DNA from: Bacilli bacterium
Lineage (GTDB): Bacteria > Bacillota_I > Bacilli_A > RF39 > UBA660
DNA: 26,825 bases
Assembly (NCBI GenBank): GCA_028698535.1
Contig: JAQVDA010000003.1
Coordinates: 1-26,825, forward strand
Reading direction: 5' to 3'
Position numbers and translations under genes: made by a program. The first letter of the stretch is position 1. Every line of letters begins with the position of its first letter. The notes below the pieces were generated by a model. It had not been told where the DNA came from and did no database searches. It saw nothing but the letters and a program-made list of their open reading frames with translations. Below are positions 1 to 9,203 of the stretch, piece after piece.

Positions 1-26
1 AATATTGATAAAATACATTTTTTTAC

Positions 27-56
27 TTGCTTTTAATATAATATATTTGGTATAAT
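27..56 (+). promoter_or_regulatory. Promoter of the ribosomal protein superoperon
   Basis: A -35 like box TTGCTT (27-32) and a perfect -10 box TATAAT (51-56) are separated by 18 bases. This fits a sigma-A promoter driving the leader and rpsJ. A second TATAAT at 37-42 lacks a convincing -35 box at the right distance. Inferred from sequence only. Confidence 0.65.
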
Positions 57-61
57 TACGT

Positions 62-178
62 TTATATGATTGCTTTGATGTGCAAGGTTGCTGATACACC
101 CGGCAGGGTTGCCGCTAAGTATTTGGGAATTTGCGCGGAGCAAGTCTATGCTAGATATAGGCGAAGGGAGGACTTTAG
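62..178 (+). promoter_or_regulatory. Structured 5' leader of rpsJ (S10 operon leader)
   Basis: About 115 untranslated bases separate the promoter from rpsJ and are clearly richer in G+C than the flanking DNA. Short complementary pairs are visible: TTGC 70-73 with GCAA 82-85, ACCC 98-101 with GGGT 106-109 (or CGGC 101-104 with GCCG 111-114), TTGC 131-134 with GCAA 140-143, and CTAT 146-149 with ATAG 157-160. GGTTGC is repeated at 86-91 and 107-112. S10 operons are known to be autoregulated through leader RNA in some bacteria, so a cis-regulatory RNA bound by a ribosomal protein is plausible. The fold and the ligand are inference. Confidence 0.45.
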
Positions 179-487
179 ATGTTAAAAGAGAAGGTGCGTA
201 TCAGGTTAAAGGCTTATGATCATAGGGTTTTAGATAAAGCCACCGCAAAAATTATTGAAACAGTTAAACGTTCAGGCGGTAAAGTTAGTGGACCAGTACC
301 CTTACCAACCGAAATTCAAAAGTACACTGTTTTAAGAGCGGTTCATAAATATAAGGATGCTCGCGAACAGTTTGAAATGCGTACGCATAAACGTCTAATT
401 GATATTAAAGAACCAAGTAAGGAGACCATTGATGCGTTAACTCATCTTGATCTACCTAGCGGGGTTGATATTGAAATTAAATTATAA
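179..487 (+). CDS. rpsJ: Small ribosomal subunit protein uS10
   Basis: S10 (102 residues, the usual length) is a protein of the 30S head and, as NusE, also takes part in transcription antitermination. The family pattern is present throughout: a basic N-terminus with [13 protein letters not shown], the GPVPLPT loop near residue 40, and the C-terminal block RTHKRLIDI followed by the [12 protein letters not shown] end. The start at 179 is preceded by GGGAGG at 165-170. It is the first gene of the superoperon, directly after a structured leader. Identification is secure. Confidence 0.97.
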   Translation: MLKEKVRIRLKAYDHRVLDKATAKIIETVKRSGGKVSGPVPLPTEIQKYTVLRAVHKYKDAREQFEMRTHKRLIDIKEPSKETIDALTHLDLPSGVDIEIKL

Positions 488-507
488 GTAATATAGGAGG
501 AAAAACA

Positions 508-1377
508 ATGAAAGGAATCTTAGGTAAGAAGATGGGTATGACTCAGGTATTTACTACTGACGGGGTGTTAATCCCAGTCACCGTAATAGCAGTTGAACCT
601 AATGTTGTGACGCAAATTAAAACTAAAGACCATGAGGGATATGATGCGGTGCAATTAGGGTTTTCAACTAAAAGGGAAAAGTTAAGTAATAAACCAGAAC
701 TGGGTCATGTTCAAAAGGCGAAGACAACACCTAAGCGCTTCTTAAGAGAAATTAGGGGTGTTGATGTTAGTAACTATCAACTAGGTGATGAGATAAAAGT
801 AGATATTTTTGAATCTGGGGAAGTAGTGGATGTGACAGGAACCTCAAAAGGAAAAGGCTTTCAGGGTGTGATTAAGCGTCATGGTTATGCGCGTGGCCCA
901 ATGGGTCATGGTTCTCATCACCATAGGAAACCAGGCTCTTTAGGATCAATCCGGGAAAAAAGAGTAATGCCAGGTAAGAAAATGTCTGGTCATATGGGAG
1001 TAGAAACCGTTACTATTCAAAATTTAGAAATAGTTAAAGTTGATTTAGATAATAATCTGTTGTTGGTAAAAGGCAATGTTCCTGGACCAAAGAAGTCGTT
1101 AGTTATTATTAAATCGGCGGTTAAAAAAGGTGATATTAATAAGAAAAAGGAACGAGACTTAGTTTCTTATATGGAAGAAGAGACCCCAGAACAACCAAAT
1201 GTAGTCGCGAGTGAGGAAACCATTAAAACTAAGCTGGAAGAAGAAAAAGAATCTGTTGATCAACCAAAAGATAAGGTTGTAGAAGCTGCTACAGTTGATC
1301 AACCAAAAGCAGAAGATAAAGAACAGCCGCAAGAAGAGGAACAAGCACCGGTATCAACTGAAGAAAAGCCGGAGTAA
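508..1377 (+). CDS. rplC: Large ribosomal subunit protein uL3 with acidic C-terminal extension
   Basis: L3 is an early-assembly protein of the 50S subunit that reaches toward the peptidyl transferase centre. Residues 1 to about 210 match the family, including MTQVF near the N-terminus and the basic loop around residues 114-165 ([28 protein letters not shown]). The protein is 289 residues long, whereas bacterial L3 is usually about 210. Residues 212-289 form a low-complexity Glu/Lys/Pro/Gln tail with VDQPK occurring twice, from an exact 16-base direct repeat at 1255-1270 and 1294-1309. An AGGAGG Shine-Dalgarno sequence precedes the start. Confidence 0.96.
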   Translation: MKGILGKKMGMTQVFTTDGVLIPVTVIAVEPNVVTQIKTKDHEGYDAVQLGFSTKREKLSNKPELGHVQKAKTTPKRFLREIRGVDVSNYQLGDEIKVDIFESGEVVDVTGTSKGKGFQGVIKRHGYARGPMGHGSHHHRKPGSLGSIREKRVMPGKKMSGHMGVETVTIQNLEIVKVDLDNNLLLVKGNVPGPKKSLVIIKSAVKKGDINKKKERDLVSYMEEETPEQPNVVASEETIKTKLEEEKESVDQPKDKVVEAATVDQPKAEDKEQPQEEEQAPVSTEEKPE

Positions 1378-1423
1378 TTTAGTTAGTCCATACTGATTGT
1401 TCTTAGCGGGAGGAGGAGTTTAG

Positions 1424-2047
1424 ATGCCAAAAGTTAAACTTTTGAACATAAAAGGTGAAGAGATAAAAGATATTATGCTTAATGATGATTGTTGGTTAAT
1501 AGAGCCGAATGATTCTGTTTTACATAACGCGATTATTTTAGCCCAAGCATCATTAAGGCAAGGAACCCAAAGTGCTAAAACCAGAGCGGAGGTAAGAGGC
1601 GGGGGTAGAAAACCGTGGCGTCAAAAAGGAACAGGAAGAGCTCGTCATGGCAGTATTCGTTCCCCAATATGGGTTGGTGGCGGAGTCGCTTTCGCGCCTA
1701 AACCACGTGATTATAGTAAAAAAATGAATCGCAAAGAAAGACGCTTGGCGTTAAAGAGCGCTTTGAGTTATAAGGTAAGAAATAATAACATAGTGGTTCT
1801 AGATGAATTAAAATTAACCGCACCGAAAACAAAAGAGATGTTAACGGTTCTAAATAATTTAAAAGTTAGTAACAAGGTTTTACTGGTAACTGACGAGTTA
1901 GATGAAAAAGTATTTTTAGCCGCCGGTAATCTTGATACTATTAGAGTCATTACGGCGGAAGAAATTAATATATTAGATGTTGTTAACGCTAATTATTTAG
2001 TCGTAACCGAAAAGGCTATTAAAATAATAGAGGAGGTGCTTTCATAA
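1424..2047 (+). CDS. rplD: Large ribosomal subunit protein uL4
   Basis: L4 (207 residues, normal) is a primary rRNA-binding protein whose extended loop lines the peptide exit tunnel. In some bacteria it represses its own S10 operon. The loop is clear at about residues 45-95: [34 protein letters not shown] and [13 protein letters not shown]. The AGGAGGAG Shine-Dalgarno sequence is at 1410-1417. Its stop codon shares one base with the rplW start, which suggests translational coupling. Confidence 0.97.
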   Translation: MPKVKLLNIKGEEIKDIMLNDDCWLIEPNDSVLHNAIILAQASLRQGTQSAKTRAEVRGGGRKPWRQKGTGRARHGSIRSPIWVGGGVAFAPKPRDYSKKMNRKERRLALKSALSYKVRNNNIVVLDELKLTAPKTKEMLTVLNNLKVSNKVLLVTDELDEKVFLAAGNLDTIRVITAEEINILDVVNANYLVVTEKAIKIIEEVLS

Positions 2048-2328
2048 TGGAAAATAAATATTATGATATTATTAAGGCGCCGATTGTAACGGAAAAGAAT
2101 ACAAAAATAGCCCAAGAAGGTAAATATGGTTTTAAAGTTGACTTTAAAGCTAATAAGACTCAGATAAAACAAGCCGTTGAAGCCTTATTTAAGGTTAAAG
2201 TGGCGGGGGTTAATATAGTTAATCCAAAACCAAAAAAGAAAAGAGTCGGCCGTTATAGTGGTACCACCAAACGTTATAAAAAAGCGGTGGTTACTTTGGC
2301 GGAAGGCAGTACTATTGATTTAAGTTAG
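2047..2328 (+). CDS. rplW: Large ribosomal subunit protein uL23
   Basis: L23 (93 residues) binds domain III of 23S rRNA at the exit of the peptide tunnel and is the docking site for trigger factor and SRP. The family pattern is visible as [12 protein letters not shown] near residues 9-20, a middle [20 protein letters not shown], and the basic [17 protein letters not shown] segment. The start overlaps the rplD stop (TAATG), and the Shine-Dalgarno AGGAGGTG lies inside the end of rplD. Confidence 0.97.
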   Translation: MENKYYDIIKAPIVTEKNTKIAQEGKYGFKVDFKANKTQIKQAVEALFKVKVAGVNIVNPKPKKKRVGRYSGTTKRYKKAVVTLAEGSTIDLS

Positions 2329-2340
2329 GGAGGGATATCA

Positions 2341-3165
2341 ATGCCGGTTAAAAAATATAAACCAACGACTAATGCAAGGCGGGGAATGAGCGCTTTAAGA
2401 TTTACGGAAATAACAGAATCAAGTCCCTTGAAAAGTTTGTTAGTACCCGTAAAGAAAAAGGGTGGTCGTGGTAATCAAGGTAAAATAACCGTCCGTCATC
2501 AAGGCGGTGGTGTAAAACGTCTTTATCGCTTGATTGATTTTAAGAGAGATAAATTAGATATTGTTGGTCGGGTAAGTAGTATTGAATATGACCCAAATCG
2601 GTCAGCTAATATTGCGTTAATAAATTATGAAGATGGTGAAAAAAGATACATTCTAGCGCCCAAAGGTTTAAAAGTAGGGATGAAGATAATAAGTGGTGAG
2701 AAAACGGATGTTAAAGTGGGGAATTGTATGCCTCTTATTAATATCCCGGTTGGAACAACGGTTCATAATATTGAATTAAAACCAAACCGTGGTGGGCAAT
2801 TAGTACGCTCAGCGGGGGCTGGAGCTCAAATCGTTGGGGTGGAAGGTAAGTATGTGTTAGTAAAATTAGATAGTGGTGAAACAAGAAAAATATTAGGTAC
2901 TTGTCGAGCAACGATTGGAGTAGTTGGTAATGAAGGCCATGAGTTAGTAATAATTGGTAAGGCCGGGCGCAAAAGATTAAAAGGTATTAGACCAACCGTT
3001 CGCGGTTCGGCTATGAACCCAGTTGATCACCCACATGGTGGTGGGGAAGGCAAGGCACCGATTGGCCGTAAGGGCCCTGTTACCCCATGGGGTAAATTAG
3101 CGTTAGGATTGAAAACGCGAAAAAGAAAAAAATCCGATAAATTAATTATTCGTCGTAAGAAATAG
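2341..3165 (+). CDS. rplB: Large ribosomal subunit protein uL2
   Basis: L2 (274 residues, standard) is one of the most conserved 50S proteins and is needed for subunit joining and peptidyl transferase function. The signature [19 protein letters not shown], containing the histidine implicated in activity, lies near residues 220-240 and is followed by [11 protein letters not shown]. The N-terminal half has [17 protein letters not shown] and the RLIDFKRDK block. An AGGGAGG-like ribosome site lies just upstream. Confidence 0.98.
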   Translation: MPVKKYKPTTNARRGMSALRFTEITESSPLKSLLVPVKKKGGRGNQGKITVRHQGGGVKRLYRLIDFKRDKLDIVGRVSSIEYDPNRSANIALINYEDGEKRYILAPKGLKVGMKIISGEKTDVKVGNCMPLINIPVGTTVHNIELKPNRGGQLVRSAGAGAQIVGVEGKYVLVKLDSGETRKILGTCRATIGVVGNEGHELVIIGKAGRKRLKGIRPTVRGSAMNPVDHPHGGGEGKAPIGRKGPVTPWGKLALGLKTRKRKKSDKLIIRRKK

Positions 3166-3178
3166 GAGGATAGATAAA

Positions 3179-3460
3179 ATGGCTAGAAGTTTAAAAAAAG
3201 GTCCTTATGTTTGTGAAAAACTATTAAAAAAGGTTAGGGAATTAAATAAAAGTGGCAAAAAAGAAGTTATTAAAACGTGGTCACGACGTTCAACTATTTT
3301 TCCCGATTTTGTTGGTCATACTTTTGCGGTTCATAATGGCAAAGAGTTTATTCCGGTATATGTTATTGAAGATATGGTGGGCCATAAGTTAGGGGAATTT
3401 TCACCAACCCGAAAATTTAGTGGTCATTCACAAGGCAAGACATTCGGTAAGAAGAATTAG
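3179..3460 (+). CDS. rpsS: Small ribosomal subunit protein uS19
   Basis: S19 (93 residues) forms a complex with S13 in the 30S head and contacts the A-site tRNA region. Conserved pieces include [11 protein letters not shown] at the N-terminus, [21 protein letters not shown] in the middle, and the C-terminal [13 protein letters not shown] and [11 protein letters not shown]. The spacing to rplB is 13 bases with an AGGAGG ribosome site. It matches the expected superoperon position between L2 and L22. Confidence 0.97.
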   Translation: MARSLKKGPYVCEKLLKKVRELNKSGKKEVIKTWSRRSTIFPDFVGHTFAVHNGKEFIPVYVIEDMVGHKLGEFSPTRKFSGHSQGKTFGKKN

Positions 3461-3482
3461 AGGTTAAAAGAGGAGGCTTAAT

Positions 3483-3815
3483 ATGGAGACAAGAGCAATT
3501 GCTAAGAGGGTCAGAATTTCCCCAATTAAAGCACGGTTAGTTATTGATCTTATTCGTGGCAAGGAAGTAGATGAGGCCCTAGCCATTTTAAAAAATACTA
3601 ATAAAAAAGCGGCGCCATTAATCCAAAAGGTTTTAGAATCAGCCATTGCTAATGCGACCAATAATGCTGGTTTAAAGAGAGAAGAATTAATAGTTAAAGA
3701 AGCTTTTATTAATGAAGGCAGAACATTAAAGCGTATTAAAGCAAGAGCGCGAGGTAGTGTTGGTCACAAGGACCATCGCACTAGTCAAATTAATATCGTA
3801 GTGGCGGCTAAATAA
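3483..3815 (+). CDS. rplV: Large ribosomal subunit protein uL22
   Basis: L22 (110 residues, normal) contacts all domains of 23S rRNA, and its beta-hairpin lines the narrow part of the exit tunnel. The N-terminal KRVRISPIKARLVIDLIRG segment and the C-terminal hairpin region (AFINEGRTLKRIKARARG, then HRTSQINIVV) are both clear. The AGAGGAGG ribosome site is at 3469-3476. No macrolide-resistance-type deletion or insertion is evident by eye in the hairpin. Confidence 0.97.
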   Translation: METRAIAKRVRISPIKARLVIDLIRGKEVDEALAILKNTNKKAAPLIQKVLESAIANATNNAGLKREELIVKEAFINEGRTLKRIKARARGSVGHKDHRTSQINIVVAAK

Positions 3816-3835
3816 CAGGTAAAGGAGGTTAAACC

Positions 3836-4522
3836 ATGGGACAAAAGGTTAGTCCAACTGGACTTAGAATAGGAATAAATAAAGATTGGCAATCAAAATG
3901 GTATGCCCCGTCCAAAGATTATAAGAAATATTTAATTAATGATCTAAAAATTAGAAAGTATTTAAAAAAGTACTTTAAAGAGGCGGGTATTAGTAAGGTT
4001 GAAATTGAGCGTAACTCTAAAAGAACGGAAGTTATTATTCACACCGCGCGACCAGGGATGGTTATTGGTCGTGGGGGCGAAGAAATAGAAAAAATAAAGA
4101 AAGCGTTAACGTCTAAGATTAAAGAGAATGTGCAAATTTCAATTGTTGATATTAAAAAACCCGATTTAGTAGCCAAATTGGTAGCGGATAATATTGCGCG
4201 CCAAATTCAAAACCGAGCATCTTTTAGAGTCGTTCAAAAACAAGCCATCAGGAGAACCATGAAGGCCGGAGCCAAAGGTATTAAAACGCTTGTTTCTGGG
4301 CGTTTAAATGGTATTGATATCGCGCGTAGCGAAGGTTATACGGAAGGAACCATTCCGTTACATACCTTAAGAGCTGATATTGATTATGGCACTAGTGAAG
4401 CCGATACAACTTTTGGGAAAATAGGGGTTAAAGTGTGGATATATAAAGGAGAAATCCTTCCTGAGAAAAGGGTAAAGGAGGGTAATAAAGATGTTGATGC
4501 CAAAAAAGACCAAACATCGTAA
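3836..4522 (+). CDS. rpsC: Small ribosomal subunit protein uS3
   Basis: S3 (228 residues) sits at the mRNA entry site of the 30S subunit and contributes to helicase activity. The type II KH domain carries the [14 protein letters not shown] motif at residues 74-87. The C-terminal domain has the [19 protein letters not shown] and [12 protein letters not shown] blocks and [20 protein letters not shown]. The tail (about residues 212-228) is hydrophilic and variable. The gene overlaps the first 32 bases of rplP, and the rplP Shine-Dalgarno lies inside rpsC. Confidence 0.97.
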   Translation: MGQKVSPTGLRIGINKDWQSKWYAPSKDYKKYLINDLKIRKYLKKYFKEAGISKVEIERNSKRTEVIIHTARPGMVIGRGGEEIEKIKKALTSKIKENVQISIVDIKKPDLVAKLVADNIARQIQNRASFRVVQKQAIRRTMKAGAKGIKTLVSGRLNGIDIARSEGYTEGTIPLHTLRADIDYGTSEADTTFGKIGVKVWIYKGEILPEKRVKEGNKDVDAKKDQTS

Positions 4523-4922
4523 AATGCATCGTTTAAAGTATGAAGGTAAAACCAGAGGCAATAAAGAGTTACAATTTGGTGACTATGGTTTAATGGCTAA
4601 AGAAGGCGCCTGGATATCAGCGCGTCAGATAGAAGCGGCTCGTATTGCGATGACTCGTTATATGCGTCGCGGTGGGAAAGTGTGGATTAATATTTTCCCG
4701 CACCTACCATTAACAAAGAAACCACTGGAAACCCGTATGGGTAAAGGAAAAGGCTCAGTTGAAAAGTGGGTGGCCGTCGTTAAGGAAGGTAAAATTATGT
4801 TTGAGGTTGGTGGTGTCTCAGAAGATATCGCTAGAGAAGCCTTAAGATTAGCCAGCCATAAGTTACCGGTAAAGTGTAAGTTTGTGATGAGAGAAAATGG
4901 CGGTGATATAAATGAAGACTAA
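4491..4922 (+). CDS. rplP: Large ribosomal subunit protein uL16
   Basis: L16 (143 residues) organises the A-site tRNA-binding region of the 50S subunit. The start at 4491 gives [11 protein letters not shown], matching the usual MLxPK beginning, and lies about 9 bases after the ribosome site AAGGAGGG (4474-4481). The alternative ATG at 4497 is too far away. Conserved blocks include [22 protein letters not shown] and [19 protein letters not shown]. It overlaps rpsC by 32 bases and rpmC by 11. Confidence 0.97.
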   Translation: MLMPKKTKHRKMHRLKYEGKTRGNKELQFGDYGLMAKEGAWISARQIEAARIAMTRYMRRGGKVWINIFPHLPLTKKPLETRMGKGKGSVEKWVAVVKEGKIMFEVGGVSEDIAREALRLASHKLPVKCKFVMRENGGDINED

Positions 4923-5118
4923 GGAGATTCGTGATTTAACTACCGAAGAAATAGAAAAGAAGATTAATGAAGTTAAACAAGAAATATTCAATTTACGTTT
5001 TCAACAAGCAACCGGTAATTTAGAAAAACCTAATCGGTTAAAAGAGTTGCGGAAACAAGTAGCCCGTATGAAAACTATTATTCGTGAACGCGAATTAAAA
5101 GTAAAAGAGGAGGTTTAG
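4912..5118 (+). CDS. rpmC: Large ribosomal subunit protein uL29
   Basis: L29 (68 residues) is a small two-helix protein at the tunnel exit next to L23. The helical hairpin pattern is clear: [20 protein letters not shown], then [19 protein letters not shown], then [14 protein letters not shown]. The start overlaps the end of rplP by 11 bases, so translation is probably coupled; GGCGGTGAT upstream is a modest ribosome site. Confidence 0.96.
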   Translation: MKTKEIRDLTTEEIEKKINEVKQEIFNLRFQQATGNLEKPNRLKELRKQVARMKTIIRERELKVKEEV

Positions 5119-5122
5119 TATT

Positions 5123-5380
5123 ATGTCTCTAAAAAGAAAAGAATATATTGGAAAAGTAATAAGCGATAAAAGCGATAAAACAATAACTGTATTAATTGAG
5201 ACCTATGAAGAACACCCCTTTTATAAAAAAAGAGTTAGAAGGTCTAAAAAATATGTAGCGCATGATGAAAAGAATGAAGCTAAGATTGGTGATAAGGTTA
5301 TGATTGTCGAGGTGCGACCATTATCAAAAACTAAGCGTTATCGTTTAGTGGAAATATTAGAAAAAGCGGTCATTTTATAA
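5123..5380 (+). CDS. rpsQ: Small ribosomal subunit protein uS17
   Basis: S17 (85 residues) is a primary 16S rRNA-binding OB-fold protein of the 30S body. Recognisable blocks are [17 protein letters not shown] at the N-terminus, [19 protein letters not shown] in the middle, and [20 protein letters not shown]. It starts 4 bases after the rpmC stop; the AGAGGAGG ribosome site (5106-5113) lies within the end of rpmC. Confidence 0.97.
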   Translation: MSLKRKEYIGKVISDKSDKTITVLIETYEEHPFYKKRVRRSKKYVAHDEKNEAKIGDKVMIVEVRPLSKTKRYRLVEILEKAVIL

Positions 5381-5409
5381 AAAGTACTCGTAGATGAGGA
5401 GGATAATTT

Positions 5410-5778
5410 ATGATTCAACAGGAAAGTCGTTTGAAAGTAGCTGATAACTCTGGCGCTCGCGAATTGTTAGTCATTAGAGTGTTGGGCGGCAGTACTGTTA
5501 AAACAGGTAATATTGGTGATATTGTTGTGGGAACAGTCAAAAAGGCCATGCCTAATAGTCCCCTTAAAAAAGGGAAAGTAGTAAAAGCGGTTGTCGTTAG
5601 AAGTAAATTTGGATTAAGGCGCTTAGACGGTTCTTATGTTAAATTTGATGATAATGCTGGTGTAATTATTAAGGATGATAAGACCCCACTTGGGACAAGA
5701 ATTTTTGGCCCTGTCGCGCGGGAACTTCGTGATAAAGGTTTTAATAAAATAATATCATTGGCGAAGGAAGTATTATAA
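5410..5778 (+). CDS. rplN: Large ribosomal subunit protein uL14
   Basis: L14 (122 residues, exactly the usual length) forms part of an intersubunit bridge together with L19 and binds the silencing factor RsfS. The N-terminus [19 protein letters not shown] and the central [20 protein letters not shown] and [20 protein letters not shown] segments are highly conserved. It is preceded by GAGGAGG and sits between S17 and L24 as expected. Confidence 0.98.
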   Translation: MIQQESRLKVADNSGARELLVIRVLGGSTVKTGNIGDIVVGTVKKAMPNSPLKKGKVVKAVVVRSKFGLRRLDGSYVKFDDNAGVIIKDDKTPLGTRIFGPVARELRDKGFNKIISLAKEVL

Positions 5779-5797
5779 CCTGAAAAGGAGGAAAAAC

Positions 5798-6109
5798 ATG
5801 AAATTTAAAGTTGGTGATCGCGTTTTAGTTATTGCCGGTAAAGAAAAAGGCAAAGAGGGACGCATTAGTAAAATTTTAAGAAAAACAAACCAAGTGATAC
5901 TTGATGGTTTGAATATGGTAAAAAAACATACTAAACCAAGTGCTCAAGATGAAAAAGGCGGCATTATTGAAGTGGAAGCCCCAATTAATGCTAGTAATGT
6001 GATGATAATAGATCCAAAAACAAAAAAGAGAACACGTATTAGTTATGAGATAGATAACAAAGGTCAAAAGATAAGGCTCACAACTAAGTCTCGGGAAAAA
6101 CTTAATTAA
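5798..6109 (+). CDS. rplX: Large ribosomal subunit protein uL24
   Basis: L24 (103 residues) initiates assembly of the 50S subunit and lies near the tunnel exit. The KOW motif is at the N-terminus (KVGDRVLVIAGKEKGKEGRI, about residues 4-23). The middle has GLNMVKKHTKPSAQDEKGGI followed by EAPINASNVMIIDPKTKKRT. The ribosome site AAAGGAGG is at 5783-5790. Confidence 0.97.
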   Translation: MKFKVGDRVLVIAGKEKGKEGRISKILRKTNQVILDGLNMVKKHTKPSAQDEKGGIIEVEAPINASNVMIIDPKTKKRTRISYEIDNKGQKIRLTTKSREKLN

Positions 6110-6127
6110 GATGAAGGAGGGTTATAT

Positions 6128-6670
6128 ATGGACCACCTAAAAGAAAAATATAGAAAAGAAGTAGTACCCAATTTAATGAAAAAATATAATTATTGTTCAG
6201 TAATGGAAGTTCCTAAATTAGAAAAAATAGTTATTAATATGGGTGTGGGTGATGCTGTTCAAAACAGCAAGTATTTAGAGTCAGCCGTTGAAGAATTGCG
6301 ATTAATAACCGGGTTAAAACCAATTATTACCAAAGCCAAAAAAGCGATTGCGGGTTTTAAATTAAGAGCTGGTAATAAAATTGGTTGTAAAGTAACGCTC
6401 AGAGGAGATAAAATGTATATCTTTTTAGAAAAACTAATCCATATGGCGTTGCCACGGTCACGGGATTTTCGTGGTGTATCTCCAAAGGCATTTGATGGAA
6501 GAGGTAATTATGCCTTAGGAATCAAAGAACAATTAATTTTTGCGGATCTTGATTATGATAATATTATGAAAGTCAGAGGGATGGATGTTATCTTTGTGAC
6601 CACGGCTAAATCTAATGAGGAAGCTTATGATTTGTTAAGCGGCCTAGGAATGCCGTTTAAAAGAAATTAA
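6128..6670 (+). CDS. rplE: Large ribosomal subunit protein uL5
   Basis: L5 (180 residues, normal) binds 5S rRNA and P-site tRNA in the central protuberance. Key family blocks are [19 protein letters not shown] (about 28-46), [19 protein letters not shown] (about 69-87), [18 protein letters not shown] and the C-terminal [16 protein letters not shown] and [20 protein letters not shown]. The AAGGAGGG ribosome site is at 6114-6121. Confidence 0.98.
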   Translation: MDHLKEKYRKEVVPNLMKKYNYCSVMEVPKLEKIVINMGVGDAVQNSKYLESAVEELRLITGLKPIITKAKKAIAGFKLRAGNKIGCKVTLRGDKMYIFLEKLIHMALPRSRDFRGVSPKAFDGRGNYALGIKEQLIFADLDYDNIMKVRGMDVIFVTTAKSNEEAYDLLSGLGMPFKRN

Positions 6671-6683
6671 GGAGGGACATAAT

Positions 6684-6869
6684 ATGGCCAAAAAAAGTTT
6701 AATTACCAAAGCCAAACGAAAACAAAAATATCGTGTGCGTGAATATACCCGTTGCGAAAGATGCGGGAGAGCACGCGCGGTATTAAGAAAATTTGGAATA
6801 TGTCGAATATGTTTTAGAGAGTTAGCCCATAAGGGGCAAATACCTGGGGTTAAAAAGTCAAGTTGGTAA
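6684..6869 (+). CDS. rpsN: Small ribosomal subunit protein uS14, zinc-binding type
   Basis: This is the short, zinc-binding (type Z) form of S14, 61 residues long. It carries two CxxC knuckles: Cys24/Cys27 (CERCGR) and Cys40/Cys43 (CRICF), followed by the conserved C-terminal [10 protein letters not shown]14 helps assemble the 30S head next to S3 and S10. The type Z form at this operon position is typical of Bacillota and Mollicutes. Confidence 0.98.
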   Translation: MAKKSLITKAKRKQKYRVREYTRCERCGRARAVLRKFGICRICFRELAHKGQIPGVKKSSW

Positions 6870-6887
6870 TGGGGAAGGAGGATATTT

Positions 6888-7289
6888 ATGGTGGTAGTTA
6901 CAGATCCAATTGCCGATATGTTAACAAGGATTAGAAATGCTAATCAAATGCGCTATCGTCAAGTTGAGATACCTAATTCAAAAATGAAGGAAGGTATTGC
7001 TAAGATATTAAAACAAGAAGGCTTTATTAAGGAATATAAAGTATCTAGTAAAACCAAGGAAAAGGTTATTATAATAACTTTAAAATACGGACCGAAGAAG
7101 GAAAGAGTCATTTTAGGTTTAAAACGAATATCAAAACCAGGTTTAAGGGTATACGCTAATGTTGATGAAATACCAAGGGTTTTGAATGGCTTAGGAGTTG
7201 CTATTATATCCACTTCAAAGGGACTATTGACCGATAAAGAAGCTCGTAGGGAAAGAGTTGGTGGCGAGGTATTAGCCTATATTTGGTAG
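6888..7289 (+). CDS. rpsH: Small ribosomal subunit protein uS8
   Basis: S8 (133 residues) is a primary 16S rRNA-binding protein and, in enterobacteria, the repressor of the spc operon. The N-terminus [19 protein letters not shown] and the C-terminal RNA-binding motif [20 protein letters not shown] with the GEVLAYIW end are diagnostic. The AAGGAGGAT ribosome site precedes the start. Nothing abnormal was seen. Confidence 0.98.
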   Translation: MVVVTDPIADMLTRIRNANQMRYRQVEIPNSKMKEGIAKILKQEGFIKEYKVSSKTKEKVIIITLKYGPKKERVILGLKRISKPGLRVYANVDEIPRVLNGLGVAIISTSKGLLTDKEARRERVGGEVLAYIW

Positions 7290-7316
7290 GATGATAATAT
7301 TTAAGGAGGTGTCATA

Positions 7317-7853
7317 ATGAGTCGGATTGGTAAAAGAATATTAACTATTCCCGATGGTGTAACTGTTAATATTGAAAGTGATAATATTGCCGTTAAAGGC
7401 CCAAAAGGGGAACTTTTCTTTAATGTTCCCGAGAAAATAACAATTGAACAAGAGGAAGATAAGTTATTAGTCAAAAGAGTTAATGACACTAAGTCATTAA
7501 AACAAAAACAGGGGACCGTTAACGCTATTATTAGTAATATGTTAGAGGGAGTTACCAGTGGTTTTAAAAGAGAACTAGAAATTGTTGGGGTTGGTTATCG
7601 ATTCCAATTAAAGGGTAATAATTTAGTTATTAATGCTGGTTATTCTCATCCAGTGGAGATATCAATTCCTGATGGTTTGAGTATTAATCAAATTAGTAAT
7701 ACGGAGATTGTCGTGATGGGGATAGATAAAGAAAAAGTGGGCGAATTGGCAGCGAACATTAGAAAAGTTAAAAGCCCAGAGCCATATAAGGGTAAGGGCA
7801 TTAGGTATAAAGATGAGTATGTCCGTCGTAAGGAAGGTAAGAAAGCAAGTTAG
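7317..7853 (+). CDS. rplF: Large ribosomal subunit protein uL6
   Basis: L6 (178 residues, usual length) binds near the sarcin-ricin loop and the GTPase centre. The family pattern is clear: MSRIGKRILTIPDGV at the start, VKGPKGELFFNVP around residues 27-39, and near the C-terminus AANIRKVKSPEPYKGKGIRY. A TAAGGAGGTG ribosome site lies 7 bases upstream of the ATG. Confidence 0.98.
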   Translation: MSRIGKRILTIPDGVTVNIESDNIAVKGPKGELFFNVPEKITIEQEEDKLLVKRVNDTKSLKQKQGTVNAIISNMLEGVTSGFKRELEIVGVGYRFQLKGNNLVINAGYSHPVEISIPDGLSINQISNTEIVVMGIDKEKVGELAANIRKVKSPEPYKGKGIRYKDEYVRRKEGKKAS

Positions 7854-7874
7854 TAGGTAAAGGAGCGTTTGACG

Positions 7875-8237
7875 ATGATTAATAAAAAAACACGAAATGA
7901 CATGCGTAAGCAACGTCATAAGAGAATTAGAGGTAAGATTAATGGGACTTCATTAGTTCCTAGATTAGTGGTGTTTCGATCAAATAAAAATATTTTTGCC
8001 CAAATAATTAATGATGAAAATCAAGAGACATTAGTTAGTGCGTCTTCAATTGATAAGGAGTTAAAGTTAAAGAGTGGTAGTAATATTGAAGCGAGCAAAC
8101 AAGTCGGCGAATTAATTGCCAAAAGGGCCCTAAAGAAAAAGATAAAAAAGGTGGTCTTTGACCGTGGTGGTTACTTATATCATGGGCGGGTCAAAGCCCT
8201 AGCTGACGCAGCACGTGCGCAAGGATTAGAATTTTAA
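7875..8237 (+). CDS. rplR: Large ribosomal subunit protein uL18
   Basis: L18 (120 residues) binds 5S rRNA with L5. The N-terminus is basic ([18 protein letters not shown]), followed by [19 protein letters not shown] and the C-terminal [20 protein letters not shown] block ending in ARAQGLEF. The ATG at 7875 is preferred because the ribosome site AAAGGAG (7859-7865) lies 9 bases before it; the in-frame TTG at 7869 would be only 3 bases away. Confidence 0.96.
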   Translation: MINKKTRNDMRKQRHKRIRGKINGTSLVPRLVVFRSNKNIFAQIINDENQETLVSASSIDKELKLKSGSNIEASKQVGELIAKRALKKKIKKVVFDRGGYLYHGRVKALADAARAQGLEF

Positions 8238-8249
8238 AGGAGGATGGTT

Positions 8250-8759
8250 ATGGTAGAAAGAAAGAGAACCCCGCAACCAAAAGAATATGAATCAAAAGTG
8301 GTTTCCGTTAATCGCGTTACTAAGGTAACCAAAGGCGGTCGTCAACTTCGTTTTGGAGCGGTGGTAATAGTTGGTAATAAAAAAGGGCAAGTGGGTCTTG
8401 GCACCGGTAAAGCGGGAGAAGTCCCAGAAGCAATTAAAAAGGCTGAACAAGAAGCCAATAAGAACTTACTAACGGTTCCTATTATTGATGAACGTACCAT
8501 TCCTCATGAAGTAATCGGTAAAAGCGGGGCGACAAGTGTCTTAATTAAGCCCGCTAGTGCTGGTACTGGAATTGTAGCGGGCGGACCAGTAAGAGTTATT
8601 CTAGAATTAGCTGGGATTCGTGATGTTTTATCAAAAGCCTTAGGTTCAAGAACGACTATTAATATGGCCCGTGCAACTTTTGATGCCTTACAATCTTTAA
8701 AAACGAAAGAAGACATTGCCCTATTAAGGGGAAAGAAAATCGAGGAGATAGGAAGATGA
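8250..8759 (+). CDS. rpsE: Small ribosomal subunit protein uS5
   Basis: S5 (169 residues) sits near the mRNA entry channel and affects decoding fidelity. Visible blocks are the double-stranded-RNA-binding-like [40 protein letters not shown], and the C-terminal [20 protein letters not shown]. The ATG at 8250 is chosen because the ATG at 8244 directly abuts the ribosome site AAAGGAGG (8236-8243). Its TGA stop overlaps the rplO ATG in ATGA: rpmD, expected here in Bacillus-type operons, is absent. Confidence 0.96.
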   Translation: MVERKRTPQPKEYESKVVSVNRVTKVTKGGRQLRFGAVVIVGNKKGQVGLGTGKAGEVPEAIKKAEQEANKNLLTVPIIDERTIPHEVIGKSGATSVLIKPASAGTGIVAGGPVRVILELAGIRDVLSKALGSRTTINMARATFDALQSLKTKEDIALLRGKKIEEIGR

Positions 8760-9202
8760 AATTAGAGCAATTAAAGAAGAATGCGGGTGCTACCAAAACC
8801 CGAAAAAGAGTCGGGCGGGGAGTAGGTAGTGGTCTTGGTAAAACTAGTGGTCGTGGTCATAAGGGACAAAAGGCTAGAAGTGGTGGTGGCGTCAAACCTT
8901 GGTTTGAGGGCGGCCAAACACCATTATTTAGAAGGATTCCCAAGAAAAGAGGATTTAGTAATGCCCGCTTTAAAATCAGCTATGGCATTATTAATGTTGA
9001 AGAGTTAAATGTTTTCCCAGATGAAACAGTAGTCACACCAACTTTACTGAAAGAAAAGAAGTTGCTTAAAAAACAACTAGCCGGAGTTAAAATCTTAGGT
9101 TATGGTAAATTAGAAAAAAAGTTAACCGTTAAGGCGCATGCTTTTTCAACGGTGGCAAGACAAAAGATAGAGGATTTAGGTGGCAAAATAGAGGTGATAT
9201 AA
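8756..9202 (+). CDS. rplO: Large ribosomal subunit protein uL15
   Basis: L15 (148 residues) is a late-assembly 50S protein. The glycine/arginine-rich N-terminus is typical: [20 protein letters not shown] then [20 protein letters not shown], followed by [14 protein letters not shown]. The C-terminal globular part includes [20 protein letters not shown]. It overlaps rpsE by 4 bases, with no room for an intervening rpmD, and is followed after one base by secY. Confidence 0.97.
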   Translation: MKLEQLKKNAGATKTRKRVGRGVGSGLGKTSGRGHKGQKARSGGGVKPWFEGGQTPLFRRIPKKRGFSNARFKISYGIINVEELNVFPDETVVTPTLLKEKKLLKKQLAGVKILGYGKLEKKLTVKAHAFSTVARQKIEDLGGKIEVI

Positions 9203-9203
9203 A

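Noticed and set aside
1159..1344. Minus-strand open frame opposite the rplC tail
   Set aside because: It is a Phe/Leu-rich mirror of the Glu/Lys-rich L3 extension; no ribosome site and no known pattern.
7662..7919. Minus-strand open frame opposite rplF/rplR
   Set aside because: It lies across two secure ribosomal protein genes and has no family features.
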